Part shown: one piece after another, positions 17,935 through 26,258 of the stretch
Layout: each line of letters opens with the position of its first letter
Numbering within the stretch: position 1 is the stretch's first letter
Assembly (NCBI GenBank): GCA_016462625.1
Contig: JAEMSV010000030.1
Span: 1-42,120, forward strand
Direction: 5' to 3'
Source: Solirubrobacteraceae bacterium
GTDB taxonomy: Bacteria > Actinomycetota > Thermoleophilia > Solirubrobacterales > Solirubrobacteraceae
DNA length: 42,120 nt
Notes under the pieces: generated by a model
What the model was told of the DNA's origin: nothing
Databases searched by the model: none
What the model saw: the letters and a program-made list of their open reading frames with translations, nothing else
Program-made: the position numbers and the translations under genes

Positions 17935-19251
17935 GTGGCCGGAATCACCACAGCCGCGCCCGACCCGGACCGGTGGCGACGCCGCGCGACCACCGCGGTG
18001 TTCCTCGGCCCGGCGGTCGTGCTGCTGGGCGTGTGGGTCGTCTATCCGACGATCCGCACGATCATCCGCAGCTTCTTCGACCGCGACGGCGAGTCGTTCG
18101 TCGGCCTGGACAACTACGAGTCGATCTTCACGACCGACACGCTCGTCACGGCGCTGCAGAACAACGCGCTGTGGGTCGCGGTCGTTCCGGCGCTGATCAC
18201 CGCGCTGGGCCTGATCTTCGCGGTGCTGACGGAGCGGATCTCCTGGCGGGTCGGCTTCCGCACGGCGGTGTTCATGCCGATGGCGATCTCGCTGTTCGCC
18301 GCGGGAGTGATCTGGCGGATCATGCTCGAGCAGGATCCCGAGAAGGGCGCGGTGAACGCGTCGATCGGCGCGGTCAAGGACGCGTTCGGAGACAGCGGCG
18401 TGCTCAAGACCGGCCAGCCGTCCACACCCGCGACGATCACGGGCAGCGTGGAGAAGGGCTTCGTCCTGAAGACACCCGTCCGCGGCGGGGACGAAGCGCT
18501 GCTCGGGCTCACCGCCATCCCACCCGCCGAGGTGCCGCCGGGCGCGAAGCAGGCCGCAACGCCTGCTCCGACGGCCGACACGGTGACCGGCACCGTGTGG
18601 CGCGACTTCAAGCCGGGCGGCGGGAAGCCCGGCGTCGTCGAGCCGGGGGAGCAGGGCATCCCCGGCGCGACCGTGGAGCTGCGTGACGAGGGCGGCAAGG
18701 TCGTCGAGACGGCGACGACAGGAGACGATGGTGCCTTCACGTTCGCGGATGCACGCGCCGGGCCGTACCAGGTGGCGATCTCGAAGAAGACGTTCGCGGC
18801 GCCGTACGAGGGCGTGTCCTGGCTCGGGCCGAAGCTCATCACCCCATCCGTGATGGTCGCCTACATCTGGGTGTGGGCGGGCTTCTCCATGGTGATCATC
18901 GCCGCGGGCCTCTCATCGATCTCCCGCGAGGTGCTGGAGGCCGCGCGCACCGACGGGGCGAGTGAGTGGCAGGTGTTCCGGCGCGTCACCGCGCCAATGC
19001 TCGCACCCGTGCTCAGCGTGGTCTTCATCACGATGATCATCAACGTCCTGAAGGTCTTCGACATCGTGCTGTCGGTGGCGCCCGCGTCGTCGCAGGACGA
19101 CGCGAACGTGATCGCACTCGCGATGTGGCGCACGTCGTTCGGCGGCGTCAACGACTTCGGCCTGGGCTCCGCGATCGCGGTGTTCCTGCTCCTGCTCGTG
19201 CTGCCGGTGCTCGCTCTCAACATCCGGCGCTTCCGCCGGGAGGAGGCCTGA
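17935..19251 (+). CDS. Sugar ABC permease (AglF-like) with an inserted Ig-like domain
   Basis: A 438-aa permease, against about 290-340 aa for ordinary members. Transmembrane helices 1-3 lie near residues 20-40, 78-98 and 107-129. Residues 131-300 form a non-membrane insertion. Helices 4-6 follow from about 303. The EAA loop is EVLEAARTDGASEWQVFRR (332-350). Within the insertion, residues 216-290 (TGTVWRDF..., GIPGATVELRDEGGKVVETATTGDDGAFTF) match SdrD B-like / carboxypeptidase-regulatory Ig domains. The loop between helices 3 and 4 faces outside, where it could touch the binding lipoprotein. GTG start six bases after the preceding stop. Confidence 0.9.
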   Translation: MAGITTAAPDPDRWRRRATTAVFLGPAVVLLGVWVVYPTIRTIIRSFFDRDGESFVGLDNYESIFTTDTLVTALQNNALWVAVVPALITALGLIFAVLTERISWRVGFRTAVFMPMAISLFAAGVIWRIMLEQDPEKGAVNASIGAVKDAFGDSGVLKTGQPSTPATITGSVEKGFVLKTPVRGGDEALLGLTAIPPAEVPPGAKQAATPAPTADTVTGTVWRDFKPGGGKPGVVEPGEQGIPGATVELRDEGGKVVETATTGDDGAFTFADARAGPYQVAISKKTFAAPYEGVSWLGPKLITPSVMVAYIWVWAGFSMVIIAAGLSSISREVLEAARTDGASEWQVFRRVTAPMLAPVLSVVFITMIINVLKVFDIVLSVAPASSQDDANVIALAMWRTSFGGVNDFGLGSAIAVFLLLLVLPVLALNIRRFRREEA

Positions 19252-19253
19252 CC

Positions 19254-20093
19254 ATGGCCGCCCGCATCGGACACTTCGCCTCGCGCGCCCCCGTGCAGAT
19301 CTTCCTCGTGTTCATCGGGCTGCTCTGGCTGGTGCCGACGTTCGGGCTGCTGCTGACGTCGCTCATGCCGCCGGAGATCATCAACACCGAGGGCTGGTGG
19401 AAGATCTTCAGCGAGCCGAGCCTGGCGACCTTCGACAACTACCAGGCGGTCTTCGACAACCAGGACATCATGAGCGCGCTGTGGGTGACCGTGCAGATCG
19501 CGGTCGGCAACACCGTCCTGCTCGTGCTGATCAGCGCGATGGCCGGGTACGCGTTCGCCTGGCTGAACTTCCCGTTCCGCGACAGTCTCTTCGTGCTCGT
19601 GATCGCGCTGCTCGTCGTGCCGCTGCAGACCGCGCTGATCCCGATCTTCTCGCTGTACCAGTCGACCGGGCTGTTCGACACGGTGCTCGGGCTCGTCCTG
19701 TTCCACACCGCGTTCGGCCTGCCGTTCGGCATCTTCCTGATGCGCAACTTCTTCATCGGGCTGCCCAAGGACATCCTCGAGTCGGCGCGCATCGACGGCG
19801 CCAGTGAGCTCACGATCTTCTTCAAGCTCGTGCTGCCGCTGGGGCTCCCGGCGATCGCGTCGCTGGCGATCTTCCAGTTCCTGTGGACGTGGAACGACCT
19901 GCTCGTCGCGCTGACGTTCGGTCGCGACACGCAGCCGATCACCGTCGCGGTGTTCACCCAGCTGCGCCAGTTCAGCGGCAACATCGAGCTGATCGCGCCG
20001 GCGTCGTTCCTGTCGCTGGCGATCCCGCTGGCCGTGTTCCTGGCCTTCCAGCGCTACTTCGCGCAGGGCCTGCTGGCCGGCTCGGTCAAGTGA
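19254..20093 (+). CDS. Sugar ABC permease (AglG-like)
   Basis: A 279-aa second permease of normal length, with six hydrophobic segments. The EAA loop is DILESARIDGASELTIFFKLVLPLGLPA. The N-terminus PTFGLLLTSLMPPEIINTEGWW and the C-terminus QRYFAQGLLAGSVK are typical of MalG/AglG-type subunits. The ATG follows GGGAGGAGG and lies two bases after the preceding stop. Last gene of the importer operon; its last eight bases overlap the 3' end of hrpA on the other strand. Confidence 0.93.
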   Translation: MAARIGHFASRAPVQIFLVFIGLLWLVPTFGLLLTSLMPPEIINTEGWWKIFSEPSLATFDNYQAVFDNQDIMSALWVTVQIAVGNTVLLVLISAMAGYAFAWLNFPFRDSLFVLVIALLVVPLQTALIPIFSLYQSTGLFDTVLGLVLFHTAFGLPFGIFLMRNFFIGLPKDILESARIDGASELTIFFKLVLPLGLPAIASLAIFQFLWTWNDLLVALTFGRDTQPITVAVFTQLRQFSGNIELIAPASFLSLAIPLAVFLAFQRYFAQGLLAGSVK

Positions 20094-23000
20094 GGAGCTT
20101 GCGGACGCGCTTCGCCGACGCGACGCCGTTCGTCTTGATTCCCGGCGCGAGCTGTGCGACGCGGAGCTCCTCGATGGCCCAGCGCGCCTCGACGAGCGTG
20201 GCCGGCCGGGGCTGACCCTTCGGGATCGCGGTGACCACGGCGCGGTACTCGGCCTCGATCTCCGCGATCGCGGTCATCCGGTCGCGGTCCGAGGTCGCGC
20301 TGTCGGGCAGGCGCTCCAGCCGGCGGGCGGCGCCCTTGAGGTAGCGCACGACGTCGGGCAGCCGGTCCGCGCCGGTCACCGTGAGGCAGCCGGGGAAGAC
20401 GAGCGTGCCGACCTGGCGGTGGACGTCCTGGCGGATGTCGGCGAGCGCCGCGGCTGAGCGCTCGTCGAGCATGCGCTGGACCTCGCGGTCCGCATCGAGG
20501 ATCGCGACGAGCCAGTCGACGACCTGGGCGACCGCGGGGAGGAGCCGCGCGCCCACGTGCACGCGCAACACGGCGTACGCCTCGGCGCCCCACGCCGGCC
20601 CGCCGCCGTGGGCGATGAGCGCGTCGATCGCGCAGGCGGTCGCGTCGTCGAGCACCGCGCTGAGCGTGCCGTGGGGCGCCCCGGCGAGCGTGAGCTGCTT
20701 GGCGCTGCTCAGGCCCTTCGTCACCTGCTTGGCGGGCGAGGGCAGTTCGAGCAGCAGCAGCCGGCGGACCGCACGCAGCTGCGCGGCGTCGGCGGCCGGC
20801 TTGGACTCGAAGACGCGCACGCCGACCGTCGTGCCTTCGTCGACCATCGCCGGGTAGGCCTGCATGCCGCGGAGCTCGACACTGCGTGGCGGGTCCTCGT
20901 CCGGCCAGCTCGTCAGGCCTGTCCGCTCGACGTCGAGCGTGACCGTGGTGAGCTCTTCGCGCAGCTTCGGCGTGAGCCGCTCGCGAACGGCGTCGAGGTT
21001 CTTGTCCTGGTCGAGCACCACGCCCTCGCGGTCCTCGACGCGGAAGGTCACCCGCAGGTGCGGGGGCAGACCGGCGAAGTCCCAGGTCTTCGGCGAGACG
21101 CGCTCGCCCCGGACCGCCACCAGCGCCTTGCTCAGCGCGGTCCGCAGCGGTGCGCCGCGGGCGCCGAGCTGCTCGAGGACCTCGACGGCCGTGTCCGGCA
21201 CGGGCGCGAGCGTCCGGCGCTGCTCCTTCGGCAGCGCACGCAGCAGCGCTGTGACGAGCTCCAAGCGCATCGCGGGCACGAGCCACTCGAACCCGTCGGG
21301 TCGCAGCCGCGCGAGGTCGTCGAGCGGGACGTGCACGGTGATCCCGTCGTCGACCGCGCCCGGCTCGAAGCGGTAGGTCAGCGCCAGTTCGACATCGCCC
21401 TGCCGCCAGCGCGAGGGGCGGCCACCGGCATCCAGCGACGCCGCGACCTCGGGCCGGATGAGCAGCGGCCCGGTGAAGGTCAGGAGGTCCGGCGTGGCGC
21501 GCCGCGCCGTCTTCCACCACTTGTCGAACTCGCGTCCGGACGTGACGTCGGCGGGAACCCGCTCGTCGAAGAACGCGAAGATCGTGTCGTCGTCGACGAG
21601 CAGGTCGCGGCGGCGCAGGCGATCCTCGAGCGCCTCGATCTCGCGCAGGATCCGGTCGTTCTCCTCGGCGAACGCGTGGTGCGTCGACCAGTCCCGTTCG
21701 ATCAGCGCCTTGCGGATGAAGATCTCGCGCGCGGCGACCGGGTCGATCCGCCCGTAGGAGACGCGGCGGCCCGGGACGATCGGCAGCCCGTAGAGCGTGA
21801 CGCGCTCGGTGCCGATGGTCTGGCCGCCCTGCGCGTCCCAGCGCGGCTCGTCGTAGGTGCGCTTGGCGAGGTGCTCGGCGAGCGGCTCGATCCACTGCGG
21901 TTCGATCTTCGCGGCCGTGCGCGCGAACAGCCGCGAGGTCTCCACGAGCTCGGCGGCCATGAGCCAGTTGGGCTGCTTCTTGGCCAGGACCGATCCGGGG
22001 AAGAGGGAGAACCGCGCGTTGCGCGCGCCGAGATACTCGCGGCGCTGCACGTCGCGTAGGCCGACGTGTGAGAGCAGACCCGACAGCAGCGCGCGATGGA
22101 TGTCGTCGGGCTCGGCGGGCGTCTGGTTGCGCTTGACGCCGACCTCCTTGGCGGCCCGCCGCAGCTGCGAGACGAGGTCCTGCCACTCGCGGATGCGCAG
22201 GTAGTGCAGGTACTCCTTGCGGCAGCGGCGCCGGAACGCGCTGCCCGACAGCTCGTCCTGCTGCTCGCCAACGTAGCGCCAGAGGTTGAGGTAGGCGAGG
22301 AAGTCCGAGCGCTCGTCGGCGAAGCGCGCGTGCTGCTCGTCGGCGGCCTGCCGGTGGTCGGCCGGGCGCTCGCGGGGGTCCTGGATGGACAGCCCGGCGG
22401 CGATGATCATGACCTCCTCGGCACAGCCGCGGCGCTCGGCCTCGAGCACCATCCGGCCGAGCCGCGGGTCGACGGGCAGCCGGGCAAGCTTGCGCCCCAG
22501 CCCGGTCAGCTGGGCGGACGCATCGAGCGCGCCGAGCTCGGTGAGCAGGAGCACGCCGTCGCGCACCTGGCGCGCGTCGGGCGGCTCCATGAACGGGAAG
22601 TCCTCGACCCGCCCGAGGCCGGCGGCCGCCGTCTGCAGGATCACCGCGGCGAGGCTCGTGCGCAGGATCTCGGGGTCGGTGAACTCTGGGCGCTCGGCGA
22701 AGTCGTCCTCGGAGTACAACCGGATCGCGATGCCGTCGGAGGTGCGCCCGCACCGCCCGGAACGCTGGTTCGCCGACGCCTGGCTGATGGGCTCGATCGG
22801 CAGGCGCTGGACCTTCAGACGCGCGCTGTAACGGCTGATCCGCGCGGTGCCCGGATCGACGACGTACTTGATGCCGGGCACCGTCAGCGAGGTCTCCGCG
22901 ACGTTCGTGGCGAGCACGACCCGCTGCTTGGTGTGCGCCTGGAAGACCTTCTGCTGCTCGGCGCTGCTCAGTCGCGCGTACAGGGGGAGGATGTCGAGCT

Positions 23001-23946
23001 TCTCGCCGAACCGGCCGCGCAGCGCGTCGGCGGTGTCGCGGATCTCGCGCTCGCCGGAGAGGAAGACCAGGACATCCCCCCGCCCGGCCTTCTGGAGCTC
23101 CTTGACCGCGTCGCCGATCGCGGTGATCTGGTCGCGTTCGACAGGCGCCTCCTCGCCGTCTGCGGGATCGAGCTCGACCGGGCGGTACCGGACCTCGACC
23201 GGATACGTGCGGCCCGAGACCTCCACGATCGGCGCGTCGTCGAAGTGCCGGCTGAACTGCTCCGGGTCGATCGTTGCGCTCGTGACGATGACCTTCAGGT
23301 CAGGCCGCTGGGGGAGGATCCGCTTGAGGTAGCCGAGTAGGAAATCGATGTTCAGGCTGCGCTCGTGGGCCTCATCGACGATGATCGTGTCGTAGCGGCG
23401 CAGCAGTGGATCGCGGTCGGTCTGCGCGAGCAGCAGGCCGTCGGTCATCAGCTGGATCAGCGTGTCGTCGCGGGTGCGGTCCTGGAAGCGGATCGCGTAG
23501 CCGACGGTGCTGCCCAGCGGGACCTGCAGCTCGTCGGCGATGCGGTCGGCGACGGTGCGGGCGGCGAGTCGGCGCGGCTGCGTGTGGCCGATCGTCCCGC
23601 GGATCCCGCGGCCGAGCTCGAGGCACATCTTCGGCAGCTGGGTGGTCTTGCCCGAGCCGGTCTCGCCGGCGACGATCGTCACCTGGTTGGCCTCGATGAT
23701 CTCGAGGAGGTCGGCGCGCCGGGCGCTCACGGGGAGGTCGGGGTAGGTGATCGCCGGGACGGCCGCCCGACGCTGGGCGACGAGCGCTTCCGCGGACGCG
23801 ATCGCGGCCTCGAGCTTCGTCAGCGCGGTGTCGTCGCCCCGGGCCCGCTTCAACTGCCGGGCGAGGCGGTGCTCATCACGGAGCGTGAGCGCGTGGAGCC
23901 GGTCTCGGATGTCGCCGGCGGCTGGATGATCGGCGGCGGGCGGCAC
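20086..23946 (-). CDS. hrpA: ATP-dependent RNA helicase HrpA
   Basis: A 1286-aa DEAH-box helicase. Motif I is GETGSGKTTQLPK (94-106), motif II DEAH at 191-194, motif III SAT near 225 and motif VI QRSGRCGRTSDG. The helicase-associated and OB-fold regions follow, then the long C-terminal DUF3418 domain that distinguishes HrpA from shorter DEAH helicases. HrpA acts on mRNA in enterobacteria and helps resolve stalled ribosomes. The GTG start (23944-23946) has TATCCT eight bases upstream and no Shine-Dalgarno, suggesting a leaderless message. Convergent with the ABC operon with an 8-bp overlap of coding ends. Confidence 0.95.
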   Translation of the reverse strand: MPPAADHPAAGDIRDRLHALTLRDEHRLARQLKRARGDDTALTKLEAAIASAEALVAQRRAAVPAITYPDLPVSARRADLLEIIEANQVTIVAGETGSGKTTQLPKMCLELGRGIRGTIGHTQPRRLAARTVADRIADELQVPLGSTVGYAIRFQDRTRDDTLIQLMTDGLLLAQTDRDPLLRRYDTIIVDEAHERSLNIDFLLGYLKRILPQRPDLKVIVTSATIDPEQFSRHFDDAPIVEVSGRTYPVEVRYRPVELDPADGEEAPVERDQITAIGDAVKELQKAGRGDVLVFLSGEREIRDTADALRGRFGEKLDILPLYARLSSAEQQKVFQAHTKQRVVLATNVAETSLTVPGIKYVVDPGTARISRYSARLKVQRLPIEPISQASANQRSGRCGRTSDGIAIRLYSEDDFAERPEFTDPEILRTSLAAVILQTAAAGLGRVEDFPFMEPPDARQVRDGVLLLTELGALDASAQLTGLGRKLARLPVDPRLGRMVLEAERRGCAEEVMIIAAGLSIQDPRERPADHRQAADEQHARFADERSDFLAYLNLWRYVGEQQDELSGSAFRRRCRKEYLHYLRIREWQDLVSQLRRAAKEVGVKRNQTPAEPDDIHRALLSGLLSHVGLRDVQRREYLGARNARFSLFPGSVLAKKQPNWLMAAELVETSRLFARTAAKIEPQWIEPLAEHLAKRTYDEPRWDAQGGQTIGTERVTLYGLPIVPGRRVSYGRIDPVAAREIFIRKALIERDWSTHHAFAEENDRILREIEALEDRLRRRDLLVDDDTIFAFFDERVPADVTSGREFDKWWKTARRATPDLLTFTGPLLIRPEVAASLDAGGRPSRWRQGDVELALTYRFEPGAVDDGITVHVPLDDLARLRPDGFEWLVPAMRLELVTALLRALPKEQRRTLAPVPDTAVEVLEQLGARGAPLRTALSKALVAVRGERVSPKTWDFAGLPPHLRVTFRVEDREGVVLDQDKNLDAVRERLTPKLREELTTVTLDVERTGLTSWPDEDPPRSVELRGMQAYPAMVDEGTTVGVRVFESKPAADAAQLRAVRRLLLLELPSPAKQVTKGLSSAKQLTLAGAPHGTLSAVLDDATACAIDALIAHGGGPAWGAEAYAVLRVHVGARLLPAVAQVVDWLVAILDADREVQRMLDERSAAALADIRQDVHRQVGTLVFPGCLTVTGADRLPDVVRYLKGAARRLERLPDSATSDRDRMTAIAEIEAEYRAVVTAIPKGQPRPATLVEARWAIEELRVAQLAPGIKTNGVASAKRVRKLLT

Positions 23947-23954
23947 GGGGTTCG

Positions 23955-23960
23955 AGGATA
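23955..23960 (-). promoter_or_regulatory. Candidate -10 (TATCCT), leaderless hrpA
   Basis: On the minus strand TATCCT ends eight bases before the GTG of hrpA. Confidence 0.45.
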
Positions 23961-24004
23961 GGTCGGTACGTCCACGGGGTTTGGTCAGGACATCAGATGC
24001 TCAG

Positions 24005-24010
24005 TACTCT
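24005..24010 (+). promoter_or_regulatory. Candidate -10 (TACTCT) that fixes the NfeD-like start
   Basis: TACTCT ends eight bases before TTG 24019, the start that keeps the full OB-fold in frame. This supports a TTG-initiated leaderless message. Confidence 0.4.
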
Positions 24011-24018
24011 CTCGCGTC

Positions 24019-24276
24019 TTGTCCGCGAGCAGCGCATCGCCCGTCGGCCTCATCGGTCGCGTGTCCCGCCAGGGGGCGATCCGTCCGGGTCGCACCGGCG
24101 AGGTGCTGATCGAGATCCGCGGCGGCGTCGAGTCGTTCCTCGCGCAGGACGTCGACGGCGGGGCGATCGAAGCGGACGAGGAGATCGTCGTGGTGGAGCA
24201 GACCGCGCCGCGCACGGTCCTCGTCACCCGGCTGTACGAGCGGCCAGAACCGATTCCGGAGACCCAGACCGAATGA
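24019..24276 (+). CDS. NfeD-like OB-fold protein (short, no membrane part)
   Basis: An 85-aa protein. SPVGLIGRVSRQGAIRPGRT, GEVLIEIRGGVESFLAQDVD, GGAIEADEEIVVVEQ and TVLVTRL are the strand pattern of the C-terminal OB domain of NfeD proteins. Full NfeD/YuaF proteins also have transmembrane segments and sometimes a protease domain; both are absent here. The in-frame upstream start is TTG 24019; GTG 24061 would cut into the domain. The stop overlaps the flotillin ATG (ATGA), giving the well-known NfeD-flotillin pairing. Likely a membrane-domain partner of the flotillin. Confidence 0.75.
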   Translation: MSASSASPVGLIGRVSRQGAIRPGRTGEVLIEIRGGVESFLAQDVDGGAIEADEEIVVVEQTAPRTVLVTRLYERPEPIPETQTE

Positions 24277-25748
24277 GCCCGAGCCCTGTCCTGATCGCCA
24301 TCGCCGTCGCGGTGGTCGTGATCCCGATCCTCCTGGTGATCCTGTTCAAGACGCTGTGGAAGGTCCCCAACGCGGACGAGGCGCTGATCGTGACGGGCTT
24401 CGGGGTCAAGAGCGCGCCCGCGTCACGCGCCGAGATCGATCTCGGCCCCGACGGCCAGCCCACGGCCGCGGGCGCGGCGAACGCCAAGACGTTCAAGATC
24501 ATCACCGGCGGCGGCACGTTCGTCATCCCGGTCCTCCAGAAGGCCCAGTACCTCTCGCTCCGCGCCGACTCGGCCGAGCTTGAGGTCAGCGGCGGCGTCG
24601 ACAAGCAGAAGATTCCCGTCGGCGTCCGCGGCGTCGCGGTCTTCAAGGTCGGCGACGACGACCAGTCGATCACCAACGCCGCGACCCGCTTCCTCGACGA
24701 TCAGCAGGGCCAGGGCGGTCAGATGCATCACCTGGTCAAGGAGATCTTCCACGGCCACCTGCGCTCGATCATCGGCGGGCTCAGCGTCGAGGACCTCATC
24801 GCCAACCGCAACGAGCTGGCACAGGAGACCCGCGACGCGTCAGTGCAGGAGATGCAGAAGCTCGGCCTGGTCGTCGATTCGCTGCAGATCCAGGACATCG
24901 TCGACCCCAGCGGCTACATCAAGGCGCTCGGCGAACCGCGCGCCGCAGAGGTCCAGATGCAGGCTCGCATCGCGCAGGCGAACGCCGACCGGGAAGCAAC
25001 CGAGCGTGAGCAGGAGGCGCAGGCCCTGAAGGCGGCCGCCGAGCGCAACACGGCGATCAAGATGGCCGAGTACCAGGCCGAGCGGGACCGGGCCGCGGCG
25101 ATCTCGGCGCAGTCCGGACCGCTGGCGGATGCCGAGGCCCGCAAGCAGGTCGTCGTCGAGGAGACGGCAGTGGCGAACCTCGAGGCCGAGCGCGAGGAGA
25201 AGCGGCTCGACACGCAGGTCCGCAAGCCGGCCGACGCCGAGGCGTACCGCCAGCGTGTTGAGGCCGAGGGCCAGCGTGCCGCGCGCGTGGAGCTCGCGCA
25301 GGCCGGCAAGACCGAGGTCGAGCTGAAGGCCGAGGCCGACGCGCGGCGCGTCGAGCTCGCCGCGACGGCGACGGCCAAGGAGACCCGCGAGGTCGGCGAG
25401 GCCGAGGCCGCCGCGACGCAGGCCAAGGGCGAGGCCGACGGCGCGTCGATCCGCGCCAAGGGCCTGGCGGAGGCCGAGGCGATCGCCAAGCGGGCCGAGG
25501 CCCTGGAGAAGGAGTCCGAGGCGGTCATCGGCCAGCAGATCGCCGAGCAGCTGCCCGAGATCGTCCGCGCCGCGTCGGAGGCGTTCAGCCACGTGGACAA
25601 CCTCACGGTGCTCAACGGCGCGCAGGGCATCGGCGAGATCATGAATCAGGTCATCGGACAGGCGGGGCCGGCGCTGGATCTCGCCAAGCAGACCCTCGGC
25701 GTCTCGGGCAACGGCAAAGTCACCTCGCCTGCCGAGGACGAGAGCTAA
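24273..25748 (+). CDS. Flotillin-like SPFH protein (YuaG/FloT type)
   Basis: A 491-aa protein. One N-terminal membrane segment (residues 5-27, VLIAIAVAVVVIPILLVILF) precedes an SPFH/PHB domain (about 30-200: NADEALIVTGFG, GGTFVIPVLQKAQYLSL, LVVDSLQIQDI). A long Ala/Glu-rich coiled coil (about 210-430) contains many EAEA-type repeats, the flotillin hallmark. The C-terminus carries a Gly/Ala-rich tail. Flotillins organise membrane microdomains and sit at the inner membrane face. ATG 24273 overlaps the NfeD-like stop. The stop codon overlaps that of the opposing thioesterase gene by two bases. Confidence 0.93.
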   Translation: MSPSPVLIAIAVAVVVIPILLVILFKTLWKVPNADEALIVTGFGVKSAPASRAEIDLGPDGQPTAAGAANAKTFKIITGGGTFVIPVLQKAQYLSLRADSAELEVSGGVDKQKIPVGVRGVAVFKVGDDDQSITNAATRFLDDQQGQGGQMHHLVKEIFHGHLRSIIGGLSVEDLIANRNELAQETRDASVQEMQKLGLVVDSLQIQDIVDPSGYIKALGEPRAAEVQMQARIAQANADREATEREQEAQALKAAAERNTAIKMAEYQAERDRAAAISAQSGPLADAEARKQVVVEETAVANLEAEREEKRLDTQVRKPADAEAYRQRVEAEGQRAARVELAQAGKTEVELKAEADARRVELAATATAKETREVGEAEAAATQAKGEADGASIRAKGLAEAEAIAKRAEALEKESEAVIGQQIAEQLPEIVRAASEAFSHVDNLTVLNGAQGIGEIMNQVIGQAGPALDLAKQTLGVSGNGKVTSPAEDES

Positions 25749-26245
25749 CGGGGCGCTTCGCCCTTCGCGGCCCGGTGGGCCAGGACCGCCTCGCGCTCGG
25801 CGAGGCGGTTGCTGCGTCGCAGCTGCGCCTCGCGCTCACGGCGCAGGTCGTTCTGCGACTGCGGCTCGAGCTGCGGGATCGGTGTCGGCTTGCCCTGCTC
25901 GTCGAGGGCGACCATCGTGAGGTAGGCCGTGTTGGTGTGGCGCACCTCGCCCGTGCGGACGTCCTCGGCCTCGACGCGGACGCCGACCTCCATCGAGGTG
26001 GTCCAGGCCGCGTTCACGCGCGACTGGAACGTGACGAGATCCCCGATGTTGATGGGGAAGAGGAAGGTCATGCGGTCGACCGCGGCCGTGACGATGCGGT
26101 GCCGGCTATGGCGCAGTGCGGCGAGCCCGGCAGCCTCGTCGACGAGCTTCATGATCGTCCCGCCGTGGATGAACCCTGCGGCGTTCGCGTCGCCAACGCC
26201 CATCCAGTGGGCGAGCGTGGAGGAGCTGTCCGCGGGGGAGGCCAT
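25745..26245 (-). CDS. Acyl-CoA thioesterase (hotdog fold, YciA/ACOT-like)
   Basis: A 166-aa protein with the hotdog signature FIHGGTIMKLVDEAAGLAALRHS, where the Asp of LVDEAA is the usual catalytic acid, plus RIVTAAVDRMTFLFPINIGDLVTF and NTAYLTMVALDEQGKP. It should hydrolyse acyl-CoA to free acid and CoA. The C-terminus carries an extra charged helix (LRREREAQLRRSNRLAEREAV). ATG 26243-26245 is chosen over an upstream in-frame extension because TAGCCT lies seven bases before it. That hexamer contains the stop codon of the upstream flavoenzyme gene. Confidence 0.88.
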   Translation of the reverse strand: MASPADSSSTLAHWMGVGDANAAGFIHGGTIMKLVDEAAGLAALRHSRHRIVTAAVDRMTFLFPINIGDLVTFQSRVNAAWTTSMEVGVRVEAEDVRTGEVRHTNTAYLTMVALDEQGKPTPIPQLEPQSQNDLRREREAQLRRSNRLAEREAVLAHRAAKGEAPR

Positions 26246-26252
26246 AGCGTCG

Positions 26253-26258
26253 AGGCTA
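26253..26258 (-). promoter_or_regulatory. Candidate -10 (TAGCCT), leaderless thioesterase
   Basis: On the minus strand TAGCCT ends seven bases before the ATG and includes the TAG stop of the upstream gene. Confidence 0.35.

Noticed and set aside
20054..22753. Long open frame on the minus strand overlapping hrpA
   Set aside because: It is the shifted frame of hrpA, is very rich in Arg, Pro and Ala, and contains no recognisable domain.
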